A stretch of 64,000 nt of DNA from Bugula neritina (lineage: Eukaryota > Bryozoa > Gymnolaemata > Cheilostomatida > Bugulidae): positions 8,999,722-9,063,721 of the forward strand of contig OZ037766.1 in NCBI GenBank assembly GCA_964035545.1, read 5' to 3'. A model generated the notes under the pieces. That model saw nothing but the letters and a program-made list of their open reading frames with translations, was not told the origin of the DNA and did no database searches. The translations under genes and the position numbers were made by a program. Below are positions 30,973-45,070 of the stretch, piece after piece; the first letter of the stretch is position 1; every line of letters starts with the position of its first letter.

Positions 30973-33900
30973 ATGGTGCAGATTTCAGAGGTAAGGCTGT
31001 AGCAGATTTTTAACAATTCTGTCAAATTTGTATAAAATGTGTTTTCTTTAAAAATATTTGTGTCTTGAAAATGTATTTTTGAATATTGAATAAATTTATA
31101 ATTTAGCCTTTTATGCATTTAGTTTAATATAAATCCAGATTCTCCTACTAGTATATCATCATCTGTATGTACTTGTCATTGTTGGCTAATGTATGTAATA
31201 TAATTTGCAACAATATTCATTTGATAATTTACATTGCTTTTTATTTGATGCAAGTTATATAGTTATCAGCTAATATAATTTCTATGTATATGTACATCTA
31301 ACTCACAAACTTTTTTGATATTGATGCATGAAAAAGTTTCAGCTGTTAACTAGTTATTATTGCCACAAATCAACTTGGATAAATTTCGATTTGCTCATTT
31401 AGATTATAACTAAATAATTATCTAGTTAATTAAATATGATTTAAACTATTTTTGAGGCAAAGTTGACTACTTATCACTATAATTCTATTTTGCTATAAAG
31501 CCATGTCCCAATATGTTTGTACTCTTTTCTACTCCTAGACAAGTCACGAATCTCCAAGTATTGATATGTATTAGAGTTATCTTTTCTTTCTAGGTTGTTG
31601 ATGCTGGTGACATAATGGACCACACACAGTACAAGGCTCAGGGTAATGAGTATTTCAAGTCAGGTAACTTTGAGGAGGCAATAGTGTGCTACACTAAAGC
31701 CCTCGATATATCAGCCAAACAAGGCTCTGCAGATACCAGCTTTAAAGGTGTTGTCCACAGCAACAAAGCAGCGTGTTACTTGAAGACTGGCAAACCTCAG
31801 CTGGCACTCCAAGAAGCCACCAAATGTGAGCTAATATATGATACTTTTGATTTAAATGTTCTTTTTACTATTTAGACTACTACTTGTTAAGGTCGTAAAT
31901 AGAAAAAAATTGATATAGAGTTTACTTCTTCTGTTTATAAAACAGTCCAATATTTTAATAATAAGTTTAGAATTAATTTTATCTGGGCAATGTTTACTAG
32001 ATTGTATTCATTGTAGCGTTGGAATATAACGCAAACGATATAAAAGCTCTATTCAGAAAATGTCAAGCCTTAGAACAACTAGAAAAATATGGGGACGCAT
32101 ACAAAGATGCCTTACAGCTAATTAAACTTGACCCTAAAAACAAAGCTATTATTCCAATCATACAGAGGTTGTCAGTTATCAACCAGGAAAAGGTAAATCA
32201 CTTTGTCTTAACCTGATGAAGCCAACTGAACTAAAATGCATCCAGCTAAATGTTATGATTTGGTTTTTTAGTTGGTAAAATAGATGATAATTTGTCTGCC
32301 CTAATGTTAACAACACAGTTAAAATTTGTCTGCACTAGAACAATTCCATGAAAACAATGGTTATTTTTACTCAATACTTTTTTTAGACAACTGATCACAA
32401 TATAAGCAAAGTATGTTTAGCAATGTCTTGATATCTCAAACCAGGGTGTGCTGGCTGATTCATTCAGAATAAAGTTGTCGACAGTTTAGACTCTCTATGG
32501 AACCTTTTTCCACATATATTGTATATAAAAGTTTTTGCAGAGACAATTTTTGTGTGCCAAAAGCAATGGCTGTTAATGCGCCTATTATTAGATTTGGCTG
32601 CCGTTTAGTAGTTAACCTTATTTTAGCACCAAAAAGTGAACAGCACTGAGAGTAAAGTGACGAGCATGTTTGAGTTGGTGTTTGCAGAAGATTCTCAATC
32701 AGACAGTACAACTCGGGAGCAGGTATATAGTGTATATTACAATAACACTCTGTGCTGTAAATTGCTCTTTTCTTAACTATTTATATTCAAATTATACATT
32801 TCTCCAAATGTTTACATACAGGCGCTGACAAACTTACTGGTGCTGTCAAGAGAAGATGCTGGAGCCGAGAAAATATGTGCAGCGGATGGAATCAGCAAAT
32901 TGAATTCTATACTGAGTCTTCCAGCCAATCAGGAGAGCCCTCTGAGACTTACTGCGATTAGGATACTGGCTTGTTTGACCAAACACAACAGAATAAGAGT
33001 ATGTACAGTGGATACCTACTCTGTATTATAAGTATTATAGGCATATGAGAATATTGTTGCGGTAAACTTCATATCCAGTTTACACACTGTACACAGTGCT
33101 ATGTTCCTGGTTGTAAACTGTGTAGTGTGTGATGAATACTGCACAATATCATTACACATTACACATCTGCACTAAACAGTTGGGCGGAGGAATATTAAAT
33201 ATTCTGCTGTTCCTATGTCTAGATTGTTGTCTATTTTTAGTTAATTTATATCAAAGTCTTCTTAATTATAACTAAGTTATTGTAAATTGCTTTTAGGCAA
33301 CGGAAGTCATCAATGCCATTGGACTAAGTCGCTTAGTAGCACAGTTTCGCTTTGCTGACAGAGAGTTATGCAACGCTGTGAGTGGTCTGTTTCAATCTAT
33401 AGTCAACGGCATCACCAATCTGCAGCAGTTCAAGGACGACAAGGCTAAACACGAAACACAGAAAGAGAGATCTGGGGCTCCCAGTAGATCCAGGTTTCAA
33501 CCTCTAAAACTGGGTAAGCTGACAGTCTATGACCTGCCCTAATATGCTTGAATATTATTATAATATAATAATAATCAAGCATATTTGGAATATTATACTG
33601 GTCACCCGTACAGGACTACGACCGTATAGGTGTGATAGGTGTGAATTTGGAATATTATAAAGATGTTGCTACTGCTGAAATAGATCTTTATATAAAATAT
33701 CTGGAAAATGTTCTTCAAAAAATATTTTTGTAGCATTGTTTGCACTTTAGATGATGAGCAGTCAGCCTTTGTTGATGAGATATTTGGCCTCCTGGTGAAA
33801 TCTATTAATAGTAACAAAGTTTCTGCAAACGGCAGAGATAACATCCTTGAACTCATTATACGAAACGTTACGTCATCAGATGGTCTCAACTGGACTAGAA

Positions 33901-36900
33901 AGTTCTTAGAGACTGACGGTAAGTTGCGTCTCTGTTTCCCACAGACTGGTGATTCAGTATCTACTGTTTAGTTATGTATTGATATGAAACTAATTATTTT
34001 ATGTTGAATACTATTTTAATATTTACTATGGAATGAAATTAATGGACATTTAGGCGCCGCTAGACTGATGGAAGTTGCCGGAATGGTGCCAGAGCGAGCT
34101 GCTATACAAGTGAATACCAACACACGCATGCACTGCTCAGTGCTCATGTCTAAAATATGGGATGACACAATGACAGATCAGCAGAGAGACAAAATCAGGA
34201 CCTTAACAGATGAATATTTTGTGTATGGTTTATATTTTTTATCAAGCTGATAAATACCTATTAATTAAGGTTACTATAAGCATTTTTCCTTTTTCTATTA
34301 ATTTAGTTTACTTAGTTAGTGTTCCAATTTGATATGATATTATGGCCTTAAGGTTTTATTATTACCTAATTGTGTAGTTGAAGTTATCTATTCCAGGGTG
34401 AATGTATAAATTTGTAATAATTCATTTCTTTCCTAGAGAGCAATTTTCAGACAAGTCATTTGAAAGCAAGTTGGATGCAGTAGTTGCCCTCTCTTCACTT
34501 CTTCAAGGTCCCACAGAACTTGGCAACTCTATACTCGGTAAAGCTGGGGTGATGGACATGTTGTTGGCACTAGCGGAATCTAAAGATGTGACACACCAGG
34601 TTCGTGTTACGGTATTTTAGATTAACATTAAAACGTGGACAAGTCATGTTTTTGTTTGCAGTATCATTCCAGTTTTGTGTTTTGTCTATTGCTGGTCAAG
34701 AAATATTGTTAACAGTAAGTCACCGTCTGTATTTCAACAATTTCTTATGTACTGCTGTACACGCAGTCATGCACTTATGTTTGCTGTTGTTTTATTTTTC
34801 TATTCGAAGCATAGTTTGGGTATAATGTATTTATTTATGTATGAATTTGCAGATTATATTAATAAAATTTGACACTAAATATGCAAGGCAGTTTAAATGT
34901 TAATATTAGTATTTTGCCAACATTCCTATAGTATTTTATAGCAGTATTGTTAATCCAATCATATTCACCTGAATATGTTTGATTACTTGGAGTATAAATT
35001 ATCTACAGCTACAATTTATAGGCTTAAGGTTGTGTTATGAAATAGAATTGGCTATTTCTCTTGTAATACATTTAAGCAAACCATCATACTGCCTTGTGTC
35101 CACTTAGAGATAGTAGATACGCAGTTATCTCAGTGTCAATATATTTTTGTGCAGCTAATAGCGGTTGAAGCTCTAGTACATGCCACTTCAAAGAAGGACA
35201 AATGTGTATCTATCGTCAACACCGCTATTCCTATACTAAAGCAAATGTACAAGGATTCACCTAACGACCATATCAAAGCCAGAGCTCTTGTGGTGAGATT
35301 CTTTAAAAGTAATTTACGTAATTTTACAAATATTTTATGTTTTTTGGAAGTAAGTTATGCAGTTTATATGCAAATTAATAAACTAATGCAATATTGCTTG
35401 AGTAGGAGATAACATTTACACTATGTAAAATGCTATATAAGCCATGCATCCCGAAACTTTTTAAATATTTATGATAATTTTTTAACATATGCATTTGATT
35501 TGTTTTATTTATGCATCATATAAGTCTACTTTGAAGTATTTCTATTTCCTTGGCACTTTATTTTTAAAATGGAATCTTATTGTTAGTCTAATAAGTCACT
35601 GTTTTACTCTGTATGCAGGGAATGTGCAAGATATCGTCATCATCAGGCACTGATGCCGCTGACAAGACTATATCAGACGAATCTCAGCTGGCATTATCAC
35701 GATCTTGTCGAAGGTGAATTATCAAAACTTATATTTAACAGTATACGATGCAGAAACCAACTGAAATTTTTTTTTAAAATAGCAAAATGCAAATAAATTA
35801 TCATCTCGAAGTTATGTAATAGATGTATTAGATCAAAATTTATGCTTGGTATTTTACTGCAAGAATTATTAAGGAATTCAATCTACTTGCTGAAGTTGCT
35901 TTTTTAGGTTTCTGGCAAACAGCTCTAAGGACCTTGATTTAAGGAAATGGGCCGTGGAAGGTTTAGCCTATCTTACTCTGGATGCTGAAATTAAAGAAGA
36001 ACTAGTTACTGACTTGGACTCTATCAAGGCCCTCATTGAAATTGCCAAGGTACCAGTCAAAATATTAAAAAAAAAACTCTTTGTGTACTGTATTGAAAAG
36101 ACGTTTTTCCCAAAAATTAGCTTTCAGCTCAATTGAACTATGTTTAGCAAATTAGAATATAAAAAATATTGATTCAAAGTTTTACATACATTCGCAATAA
36201 TTATTTGTAATGAAGTACATGTGCACTTGTAATAACTTAAGCCTTCAATCTATTCATTGTGCCGTTAGGTTGGGGACCAAACAGTTATTTATCCAGCCGC
36301 TAGTGTATTTGTTAATCTCATGAACGCTTATGATAAACCAGAAATAATGCCAGAAATGAAGCAACTCGCTGAGTACGCCAAACAGAAAGTTCCAGAGGAG
36401 CATCCTAAGGTGAGATTTATTGTCTATTCAATAGCAGTTAGTATTACAACAGTTTTGGTGTATTTTTAAAAAAGGCGTAGCTGTTTAGCATGCTTGGCAT
36501 TTATGTTATCTTGGATGATGCTACATTTGAATATTTGAGTGTGGTGAAAAAAACAACTATAATTAGTTTTGCATTATCATTGTTTTTGGGAGATAATGTG
36601 AGTTCCTAAGATATTTTAAAAAACAGTTACATTAAAAAAATTCAAAAAATTTTTTAATGAAGCACGAGAGTATAATGCATGCTACACCATTAAAACACAT
36701 TAAAACTTGCTCTGCTCTGATTGAGACCACAATTAACATGACCCTGACTCTCCAAGTGATCATCAGGTGATTTAGTGGTCCTATATTTAACCAATAATAT
36801 GCCAACTGTTTAGATTATTATCAACTATAGAAGCTAAGCATTTTGCAGGCTGTATAGTGATATTGTTATTATAACTAAATGGTAAATAACTACGCACCGG

Positions 36901-39900
36901 AGTTTTAAAAAAATACGTCAGTTTTACTTACTGTAGTTTACATTTGTGTTTTAGGACAAAGAAGAATATTTGAAAAAGCGTATAGAGCTGCTTGTGGGTT
37001 ATGATGTTGGCAGTGCGGCTGTTTCATTGGCTAGTCTTGTAACCGACAGTCCTAAGTGCAAAGAGCTTCTATCCAGAATATTCCTGGCTATTGCCACAGA
37101 AGAGAAATACAGAGGAAAACTTGTGCAGCAGGGTGGAGGAAAGGTGAGCACTGAATTTCATTTTATATTTTGTCTTTATTATCCACAAGTGAATAAATTA
37201 CATTATACCAATGAAAGCAAAGATTTAGTGTATTCATGGAGATGGAACTGACAAATTATAGAATATTAAATAATGAACCTGCATGATTGGGAACCAAATG
37301 TTCACCTAAATTTCTTGGCCAAATTGGCGTAGCAAGTCTAGATAAATAAGTTAGTACAATACAGCCAGTGCAAAGCTCATGTCTGAATAAGTTGGAAACT
37401 CAAACCATGTCATAAAACAATACTTCTGCTCAATGACCTTTAATCAAATATTTGTTTAGAAGTTAATAATATAGAGTCATTATGATAATTTAAAACTCAT
37501 TTTCCATTGGTATATAAATAAAATATAAACTAAAACCGGCATACCCATAGGGAAGACGTGGTAACAATAAAATATATAAGTAGCTAGCCATAAAATACTT
37601 ATATAATAATTTTGTCATAAAAATGTTAGGCTGTTATTTTATCATGTATTCATACTAGTTGAGTAGATGACTTGTTGATAGGTTATTAAGAAGTCTGGAG
37701 CTCTTTAATGAAACATTATTTTATTTTTCTTAAATACGGTTAGCGTTCATCAGTATTTAAATTAGTTCAATTTACTAGGTATACAACTTCTTAATCAATG
37801 CACAGTGTACTGCTGGTAGACTGTTGCACCTTTAATTACGGTTACTTGTATGTTAGTTTGTGACCTCTTTAATCTTACATAATCTCACTTTTATCTTAAG
37901 TAATTGTGGATTCTGTAAATTGTGGGTAACATTCTAACATTAAGTATAAAATATTTTAATGCAGGTAATAATTCCACTGGCCCTTGAAAACACAGATGTG
38001 GGTAAGCAGCTAGCGTCACAAGCACTAGCTAAGCTATCTATCACTATAAACCCAGAAGTAGCATTTCCAGGACAGCGCATCATAGAAGTTATCCGTCCTC
38101 TTTTAAAGCTGCTTCACCCAGAACGAACTGCTCTACAAAACTTTGAGGCTCTCCTAGCGTTAACCAATATAACTTCAGTCAGTGAATCAGCCAGGTTTGT
38201 TAGATTTTACTTTTATTTCAGTATATTTCTATCTTTGATTGAAAACCACTTGAATTAAAAGGATATTTCTGTTTTATAACATAAGGTTTTACTAGAAGTA
38301 TGTCTATTGATTTTACTGACATTTCAGCACAATCTTATGACATCTTTGAATTCATATGTATTTGTAATTATTTGTTTAGGAGAGTTGTGCATTGTGACTG
38401 TAAACCTAATTTTATGCATGCCATGTTTTCTCTTTTCACTTTTCTATCTTGAAGCTTCCAACATCCTGTTCTAATATTTTCATCAAGCTTAGTCATCACC
38501 ACCTCATGTTCTTGCAATCATTTACCCCCTAATCTGTTTTTCTTGGCACTGCACTCAAGGCCGGTCTATCTCAATTTGTTATCGAAAGTATTCAATGAAA
38601 ACATACATAATATATGTATTTTATTATATGCAAATATTTTGTCAAAACCAAGCAGTCATTAAAAGGTAGTAGATTATTTTTCTTGGACTGATTTTTCAAA
38701 ATTTTATGGTTTCAATAAGCTATCCTAGTGAACCAAATAGTGAATATTAGTACTGGACAAAAAATAAATTTCCATCTGTTGTCATTTCTGCTTGAAATAT
38801 TTTGCTCTAAGTTATTGAACATAAAGTTACTGTATGAGTATGGCTGAGATGTATCATATTGACATTACATTGACTGATTTCATTTGTGCATGCTTTATAA
38901 AAAAGCATGTTTTCTATGTGACCCTCATTCTCTGACCAGTTGCGGTTTGTAACTTGAGATACTAGATGTACATCAATAATGAGTCATATTTTTACAGCTT
39001 GAAGTCAATTTTCTCAAAGATAATTTTGTGTTTGAGTCATGATTTTTGTGGATATTCATCAGATTTAGGCAAACAAGTATTGAAACATTTCATACATAGA
39101 CAAACAAAGCTGATTGATACTAAACATGTCATTCGGGATTTTTTTATAACTGTTACTCTACATTAATTTCTCAATTTGAATCATTTCAGGCGAAAAATCC
39201 TTACCGAAAAAGGTGTAGCCGAGATTGAGTCGTATATGATTGACGATCATGAGATGTTAAAGCGAGCTGCTACTGAGTGTATCTGTAATCTGGTGCTCAA
39301 TGAAGAGGTACTTGCTTCTTCTGGTTTCTTCATTGCAAAGATTAGGAGTGGTTGGGTTTTTAAAAAGCTAAATGAATAGAAAATTCAAATGTGCTTGAAA
39401 TATTGAGAACATATTGCACTAGCATTTTAAACTCAAGATAAGTATGTAATATAACTAAATGTTTTATAATTCTTTTTGTTGTTCAACTCCTAATACTATA
39501 CATTTTTTTCATTAAACAACTTTATGCACATTTCATAGTTGAATGAAAATTATTGCTATGTGTGCATAGGTTGCAGAATCTCACTTTAAAGAGAATGACA
39601 AAGTTAAACTACTGACTTTGTACTGTGGGGATGAGGACCCTGCCGTACAAATAGCAGCATGTGGAGCACTGGCTATTCTCTCATCAGACTATGCTGATAA
39701 ATTAGCTGTTAAAATTATGAAGGTTTGTAGAAACTCTTCATTTCGTAATCAATCATCTTTATCCTTCTAGCTTTAGTTAAAGTAGTTTTAAGCTTTGCTA
39801 TTGGTATTTATTTAAAAATGCTCATATTATATATTTCTAAAATTTGGTGTAGTAATGATATTTATGCTAGATCTGGCTTTGCTACAAATTAAAAGTTTAT

Positions 39901-40248
39901 ATGTAATAATTTTTTTTAAATTTAGCATTTTCATAATATTTTTGCATCATGTTTTCAACTACCAATGTTATTTGATATTAAACTACATAGGTTGCTTCTT
40001 GGAAGGATTTGCTGTTACAAGTCTTGGTCTCTGAAAATGTTGGTGTACGACACAGAGCTACCCATTTACTAGCAAATCTAATGGAAAGCAATTGTGAACT
40101 GTCACAAGGTGTAGTTTCCTCACAACTGTTTGAGGTTCTATTAGCTCTAAGTAAAGTGGAAGGGGAGGAACACAGTGCTGTCCGCAAATGTTCACAATCA
40201 GCACTTGAAGCTGCAGCTAAACACAAACTAGTCAAACATGTAGGATAA
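30973..40248 (+). CDS. UNC45: UNC45 myosin chaperone (TPR-UCS protein)
   Basis: Eighteen coding exons: 30973-30990, 31594-31825, 32017-32192, 32627-32722, 32822-32998, 33297-33513, 33751-33918, 34054-34222, 34437-34599, 35155-35292, 35619-35713, 35908-36049, 36269-36409, 36955-37143, 37965-38194, 39190-39307, 39570-39722 and 39991-40248. Phases close to 959 aa (human UNC45A 944). Three TPR units fill about residues 17-124 ([20 protein letters not shown]), a likely Hsp90-binding platform. Armadillo-like central and UCS domains follow, with [10 protein letters not shown] (~766) and [10 protein letters not shown] (~809). It folds and stabilises myosin heads in the cytosol. Start choice: the exon 30920-30990 holds ATGG in good context and splices in frame, adding MVQISEVVDAGDI before the second possible ATG at 31615, which would give 946 aa. 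Confidence 0.96.
33541..33585. repeat. AT-rich hairpin in a UNC45 intron
   Basis: AATATGCTTGAATATTATTA is followed by its near-perfect reverse complement TAATAATAATCAAGCATATT with almost no spacer, giving a ~20-bp stem. Confidence 0.7.
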
Positions 40249-40342
40249 TCAGTTTCAAAACAGACCTACTTTTTATTATTTAAAAGTAAGGGTCACGAGT
40301 TGGAATATAAGTTTAAATGGTGGCCAAACTTTAGATTTTTTC

Positions 40343-40348
40343 AATAAA
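40343..40348 (+). terminator. Poly(A) signal of UNC45
   Basis: AATAAA 95 bp after the stop codon. Confidence 0.6.
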
Positions 40349-41960
40349 ATCATCATTATTGTACATATAGGTTCTAACACTAATTGAATGGTATTTTTAA
40401 AACAGTTTATTGTCTTCTTCCTACATCAGATTGGAGGTTAAATTAAAACAAGCCACCTACCACAAAATCAGCAGTCAGTTTTACTAGTCATTTTTATTGA
40501 ACTTATCACTTCGAAAAACTATTCTCACCCATTATATGCTCATCTATATCCACTTTGTCCTGTTCGAAAAACTAATTATTTATAAAATTCTTCTGCTGTA
40601 CACTTGGAAACTCACTTCTATGTTTGAATAGTTCGAAATAATTGTTTACCCCTTTCACTGTACGTAACACCATCATTATTTTTTTTGCATTATTATATAC
40701 CCTCCCCTTTTGTGATAACTTTGTGGCATTTTACATTTTCATGTATATAAAGACATACAATATTCTTCTAGTGATGTAATAAGAGTTTTCAACATTTTTA
40801 AATGGTATACATAGTCTATTGACAACATATTACATGGCCTGTGAAATAGTCTTGAAATATTCTACTAATTTTGCTCCTCAATGTGTGTTTTTGTTATTTA
40901 TAATCACTTCGCTAAATGAAACTGCATGGAATTTCAGCTATAAAAATAAATTTAATTAGATAAATAGTAAAAAAACTAAAATTTTATATTTTTGATAAAT
41001 ACAATGCATGAAGTGCAGCCACATTATTATCAATTACAATTATTCTGATGAAACAAGCTATGTGTAATATGCAGCATAGGCCTATCAAAGAAAACTGCAA
41101 ATTAATTTTCTGCAATTTGAAAAAAATAGAGGTCATCGATGTTATTAATGAAGTTAAATAGAGATGGCATAATTAATTGTAACTTAAATAATAAATTAGC
41201 TTTTGCCAACAAATTACAAATTCCATTGCATTATATGAACTGTACAAAAATTTCAAAGTCAGATTGCTACAAAAGCTGTCTTGTAACACCTCAAGAACGA
41301 CAAATAAAGCGGTGAACACGTGAAACTATTGAAAATCTATTAAAATGATAAATCAATACTCGGAGCTGTAATAATGCTGTCTATTCAGTGAATAATCAGA
41401 GTCAAGTCAGTTCTCCTGTCATGAGCATTGTTGATATTTAATGTTCAACCATCTTCATTCTATGCTGTTTCCAGTACATAATCAGAGCTTTTCGATCTAC
41501 AGCAACCACCAAATACAAGCAAAGTGTTGCTTTTAGAAAAACAATTTCATGGCAAACTGTTGAAAATGTTCATAAAACAATTGGATATAAAACCAACAGG
41601 CTGAATCACTACACCGTTACAGCTAGTATTGTGCTTAGAGTAGTTATACGTAGAATACAATCAGTTTGCTCTAGTTGCAGAGTGTTTCTGATTCAATGTA
41701 TTCTAAGAACTAAAAGTAAGGGCTACATCTGCTAATAAAGATATGTATGGGTAGTCAGTCATTTAGTTGTTTGATTATGAATAATTAGCAATAATCTAAT
41801 TAGCAATAGCTGTAAAAGTATAAACATTATTATTAACCAATGCAATGCTTATCAAATTGAAAAAATTCTGGTTTAAAAAAAATTCTAAATAGATGCCAAG
41901 ACATTATATGAAATCAACTTACAGCAACACTGCTAAACACAACAAGTTTTTATAATATTA
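40349..41960. other. Convergent intergenic region UNC45/PIGQ
   Basis: AT-rich; nothing recognisable as coding on the plus strand. On the minus strand an acceptor-like TTGCTGTAG near 41500 could lead to an alternative last exon of PIGQ (IEKL then stop), but support is weak. Confidence 0.35.
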
Positions 41961-44900
41961 TTATAAAAATTGTTCATATTTTACCTTTAATACAGTCACA
42001 CCAGATTCAAAACCCTCCAATGGTTGAAACTTAAAACCATAATTTGCTGCAAAAAATAGTAGAGTCAAGTATGATAAACATAGAGCCAGAATACGAAAAC
42101 AAAAAAAATGAATTTAACACAGTCATATATACATACTCACCATCTAACAACTTCCGTTTGAAGAGATGTACAGCAGTTAAAATCTTTCCTTGTGAAACAG
42201 CACAGCGCAGCTTGTTTAAAGTTATATGCGCAGCTAGTAGAATCAGTCTCAGCTAAAAACAAGTAGTGTTAATAGGCAAGTCTCCATTTAAATAGCAACT
42301 AGAATATGATTTCATATAAAAAATACATCAACTCTTATTAGTAGTTAATATAGTTATGAGATAATGGCACATATTCTTGCTATCAAACCACATTTAATTG
42401 ATTTAGCTTCTACTCCACCCGAACATTTTTGTCAATTAATAAAAGACCATAGATAAAAATTAGCAAACTATAAAGGTTAGTTTAAATGGGGAGATTTTGT
42501 AAAAACAAAACTTTCCACTAAATCCACCACAAACTTGAACTGTAATCAAATTAATATAAAAAACACTACATTTTATTTGAACAAATCAGCACGGTAATGA
42601 ATACTTACAAAACCAAATACTATGTAATAAAGGAGGACGGTGGGTAGAATGAAAAGTAGTATAGAGAATAGCAGAGTGCCTATGAAAAGCTGAGTACTGT
42701 CATAGCTTGCGTGGTCCACCCTTTCTCTCAATGTATTCCATTTCAGACCTCTAAATAGTCTCCACAATGATAGAACTGAGCTGTGTACTAGTTTATAAAA
42801 TCTACAAATTGTTGGCAATAACTTCAGTACATATAGTGAATTACTACCGCAAATAACAAATAAAAAGACTAGCATCATGCTTTTCATGGGAAATCATGTG
42901 TTTTACAAATTACTTCATAATCTAATTAAAAAAAAACATTTCATTCTTTTTAAAAAGTTGTCAAAATAGCATTTCAACTATTTCACCTAGCATTGAATTT
43001 TTATCTTTGGCAGCAGTAAAACCATCACATTATGATGGCAAATTTAATAAAATTTTACGCATTTGGTAGCTATATACAGTCTCAATGAAATATAATGACA
43101 ATTGCAAAATATACCAAACTAGTGCAGACTTATACATGTCATATTAATTTACCTGGCAGTATATATATGAAAGCAGTAAATATGCAGAAAATAAACATTC
43201 ATGGTGTCCTGTAGTAAAGCTAACTGCAGGCTGAGACCACCAGGCAGTCCTATAATGCCAATTACCATAAGCACCCTATCAAAGTAGGATCCAGCTATCT
43301 TTAGGTACTCTAAATAAAAAGCATTTTACATAAGCTACATGACATGGTGATTTTTGAATCAGTTTTCTTTTAGAAATAGATCAACATAAAGCTAATTACA
43401 TTAGTATTTATTAGTTATGTTAAAAACTGAAAAGAGCTCACCTGACCACAGCCATATATGGTACATGAAAAATCTACCAAGAAACACCGTGAGTTTTCCA
43501 TTTAGTTTCAGCCCTGCAGGAACATCCATTAGCCACTCGAGTAACCAAATCATCTTTATGACCACCCACTATACAGTAGAAAGCACAAATCTCTTTCATT
43601 GAATGTAGCTGAGCACAATGAACAAACGAAACATTACAATTGCACACGACAATATTACATTACAATTCACGATGCTGTACTCACACCAAAGAACAATTTT
43701 GGGTATAGCTCAGGTAATTAATGTTTATACATTTACCTCCGTATACTGAAACAGTTCTGAAGAGAAAGCAGATCCATACAAAAGAAATAGAGTCAGTAAC
43801 ACAGTGCCTAGCAGTATGTTGATGATACCATTTATCAACCATTGCCAGCATCTACATATGTTATATAACATACACAGTAAATATGAAGGATATCATTCGC
43901 AGCTGAGAGTGAAATGTGTCGGCCAGCTAAGCAAGTCACAGACATACTATATCTACTTTACAGTGGAAAAACTATATATATAGTTTTAATGTAACTTAAA
44001 TTCTCTGTAAAAGTAATAAATCAAAACAATACAATTAATTGCAAGCCCATTTTATAAGCATGGTTATACCAACTTAATAAGGATATAAGGCATTTTTACT
44101 GCACTGAGTTCTTTATAATTAAAATTCTACAAAAACTTTTTCTCACAAGCTGCAAGAGAGTAAAAAAGTAACTTATCTTTAGTAGGCTTAGAACTCTTAT
44201 AGCACCTGCTCACTTAAAAGCATTAAGTAATCTCTTATATATTACACCACCTTACTAACTTGTGAGACGGAAGTACAACAATGAGCTTACCAAAGAGTTA
44301 TTATCCACTATGCAAAGCAGCTCTTGACTTATAATTTACATAGGTACTATAGGCTCTTACACTATAATAATTAATAATAATATTTTTCCATTTAATCTAC
44401 CTGAAATTTGTTCCGCAGAAGCAGTCTCCTGTTTGAATTCTTGTTGCATTGTTCAATTGATCGCTCTTGAGTGATAATTCATTGAATGTGGCTGAGATGT
44501 TAAATAAATATTCAGGAACGGCAAATACTCTACAATCAGAATCCTTAACGATTCAAACCTGTTCACTTGGCAACTGGTTTCTAAAATTGATTAGAATAAC
44601 AAAATGAAAATTAGCTACACAAAAAATAATTCAAGAGCTTACTTGCTGGGTTTTGCACTATCTAGAAATGTGCACAAAGTGCATGGAAATGATAGCCTTT
44701 TAGTTTGTGTAGAAGGACAACTGCACGTACGTATGCATATATCATCGGAGAGCTTATTGAAAGGCAACCCTGTGCTTGATAAACCTTTGGTTGAATGCAA
44801 AATAATATTTAAAGAGCTTTGCAAAGAATATTTGCAGCTAATTATTCTTTTGGTAGTTGAATTGACAAAAATAAAAATAGAATGTGAGGCTTCTTGACAA

Positions 44901-45064
44901 TCATTCTCTAAAACTTTAAAAAAATTTATTTTGCCATTGGTAACATTATAACAGAAAGGATCTTGTGCATAAATAATGCTATCTGCATGAGTAAAGGTCA
45001 GCTCAATACAGCCATCGCTGTCGGCTAATCCATGAATTGTAGAGTCTTGTATAACTAAATTCAT
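41961..45064 (-). CDS. PIGQ: PIGQ/Gpi1, subunit of GPI-GlcNAc transferase
   Basis: Eight coding exons on the minus strand: 44643-45064, 44401-44529, 43737-43851, 43442-43568, 43153-43309, 42609-42801, 42141-42252 and 41985-42046. All phases close (439 codons). Recognition rests on [13 protein letters not shown] (231-243), [23 protein letters not shown] and [19 protein letters not shown] (328 onward), then [13 protein letters not shown], all characteristic of the Gpi1 domain. Several hydrophobic spans fit an ER-membrane protein. It works with PIGA, PIGC, PIGH and partners to add GlcNAc to phosphatidylinositol, the first step of GPI-anchor synthesis. The start is the first ATG after an acceptor (exon start 45070). 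The N-terminal ~180 residues are poorly conserved. After exon 8 either the donor is skipped (VKYEQFL, stop at 41961) or a short exon further left is used; the usual PIGQ C-terminal NPLP-type segment was not found. Confidence 0.85.
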
Positions 45065-45070
45065 TCCCAC

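Noticed and set aside
43737-45064. HAP2/GCS1 gamete fusogen for the Cys-rich minus-strand exons
   Set aside because: First impression from CSCP and CFCGTNF motifs. The downstream exons ([25 protein letters not shown]) are decisive for PIGQ/Gpi1.
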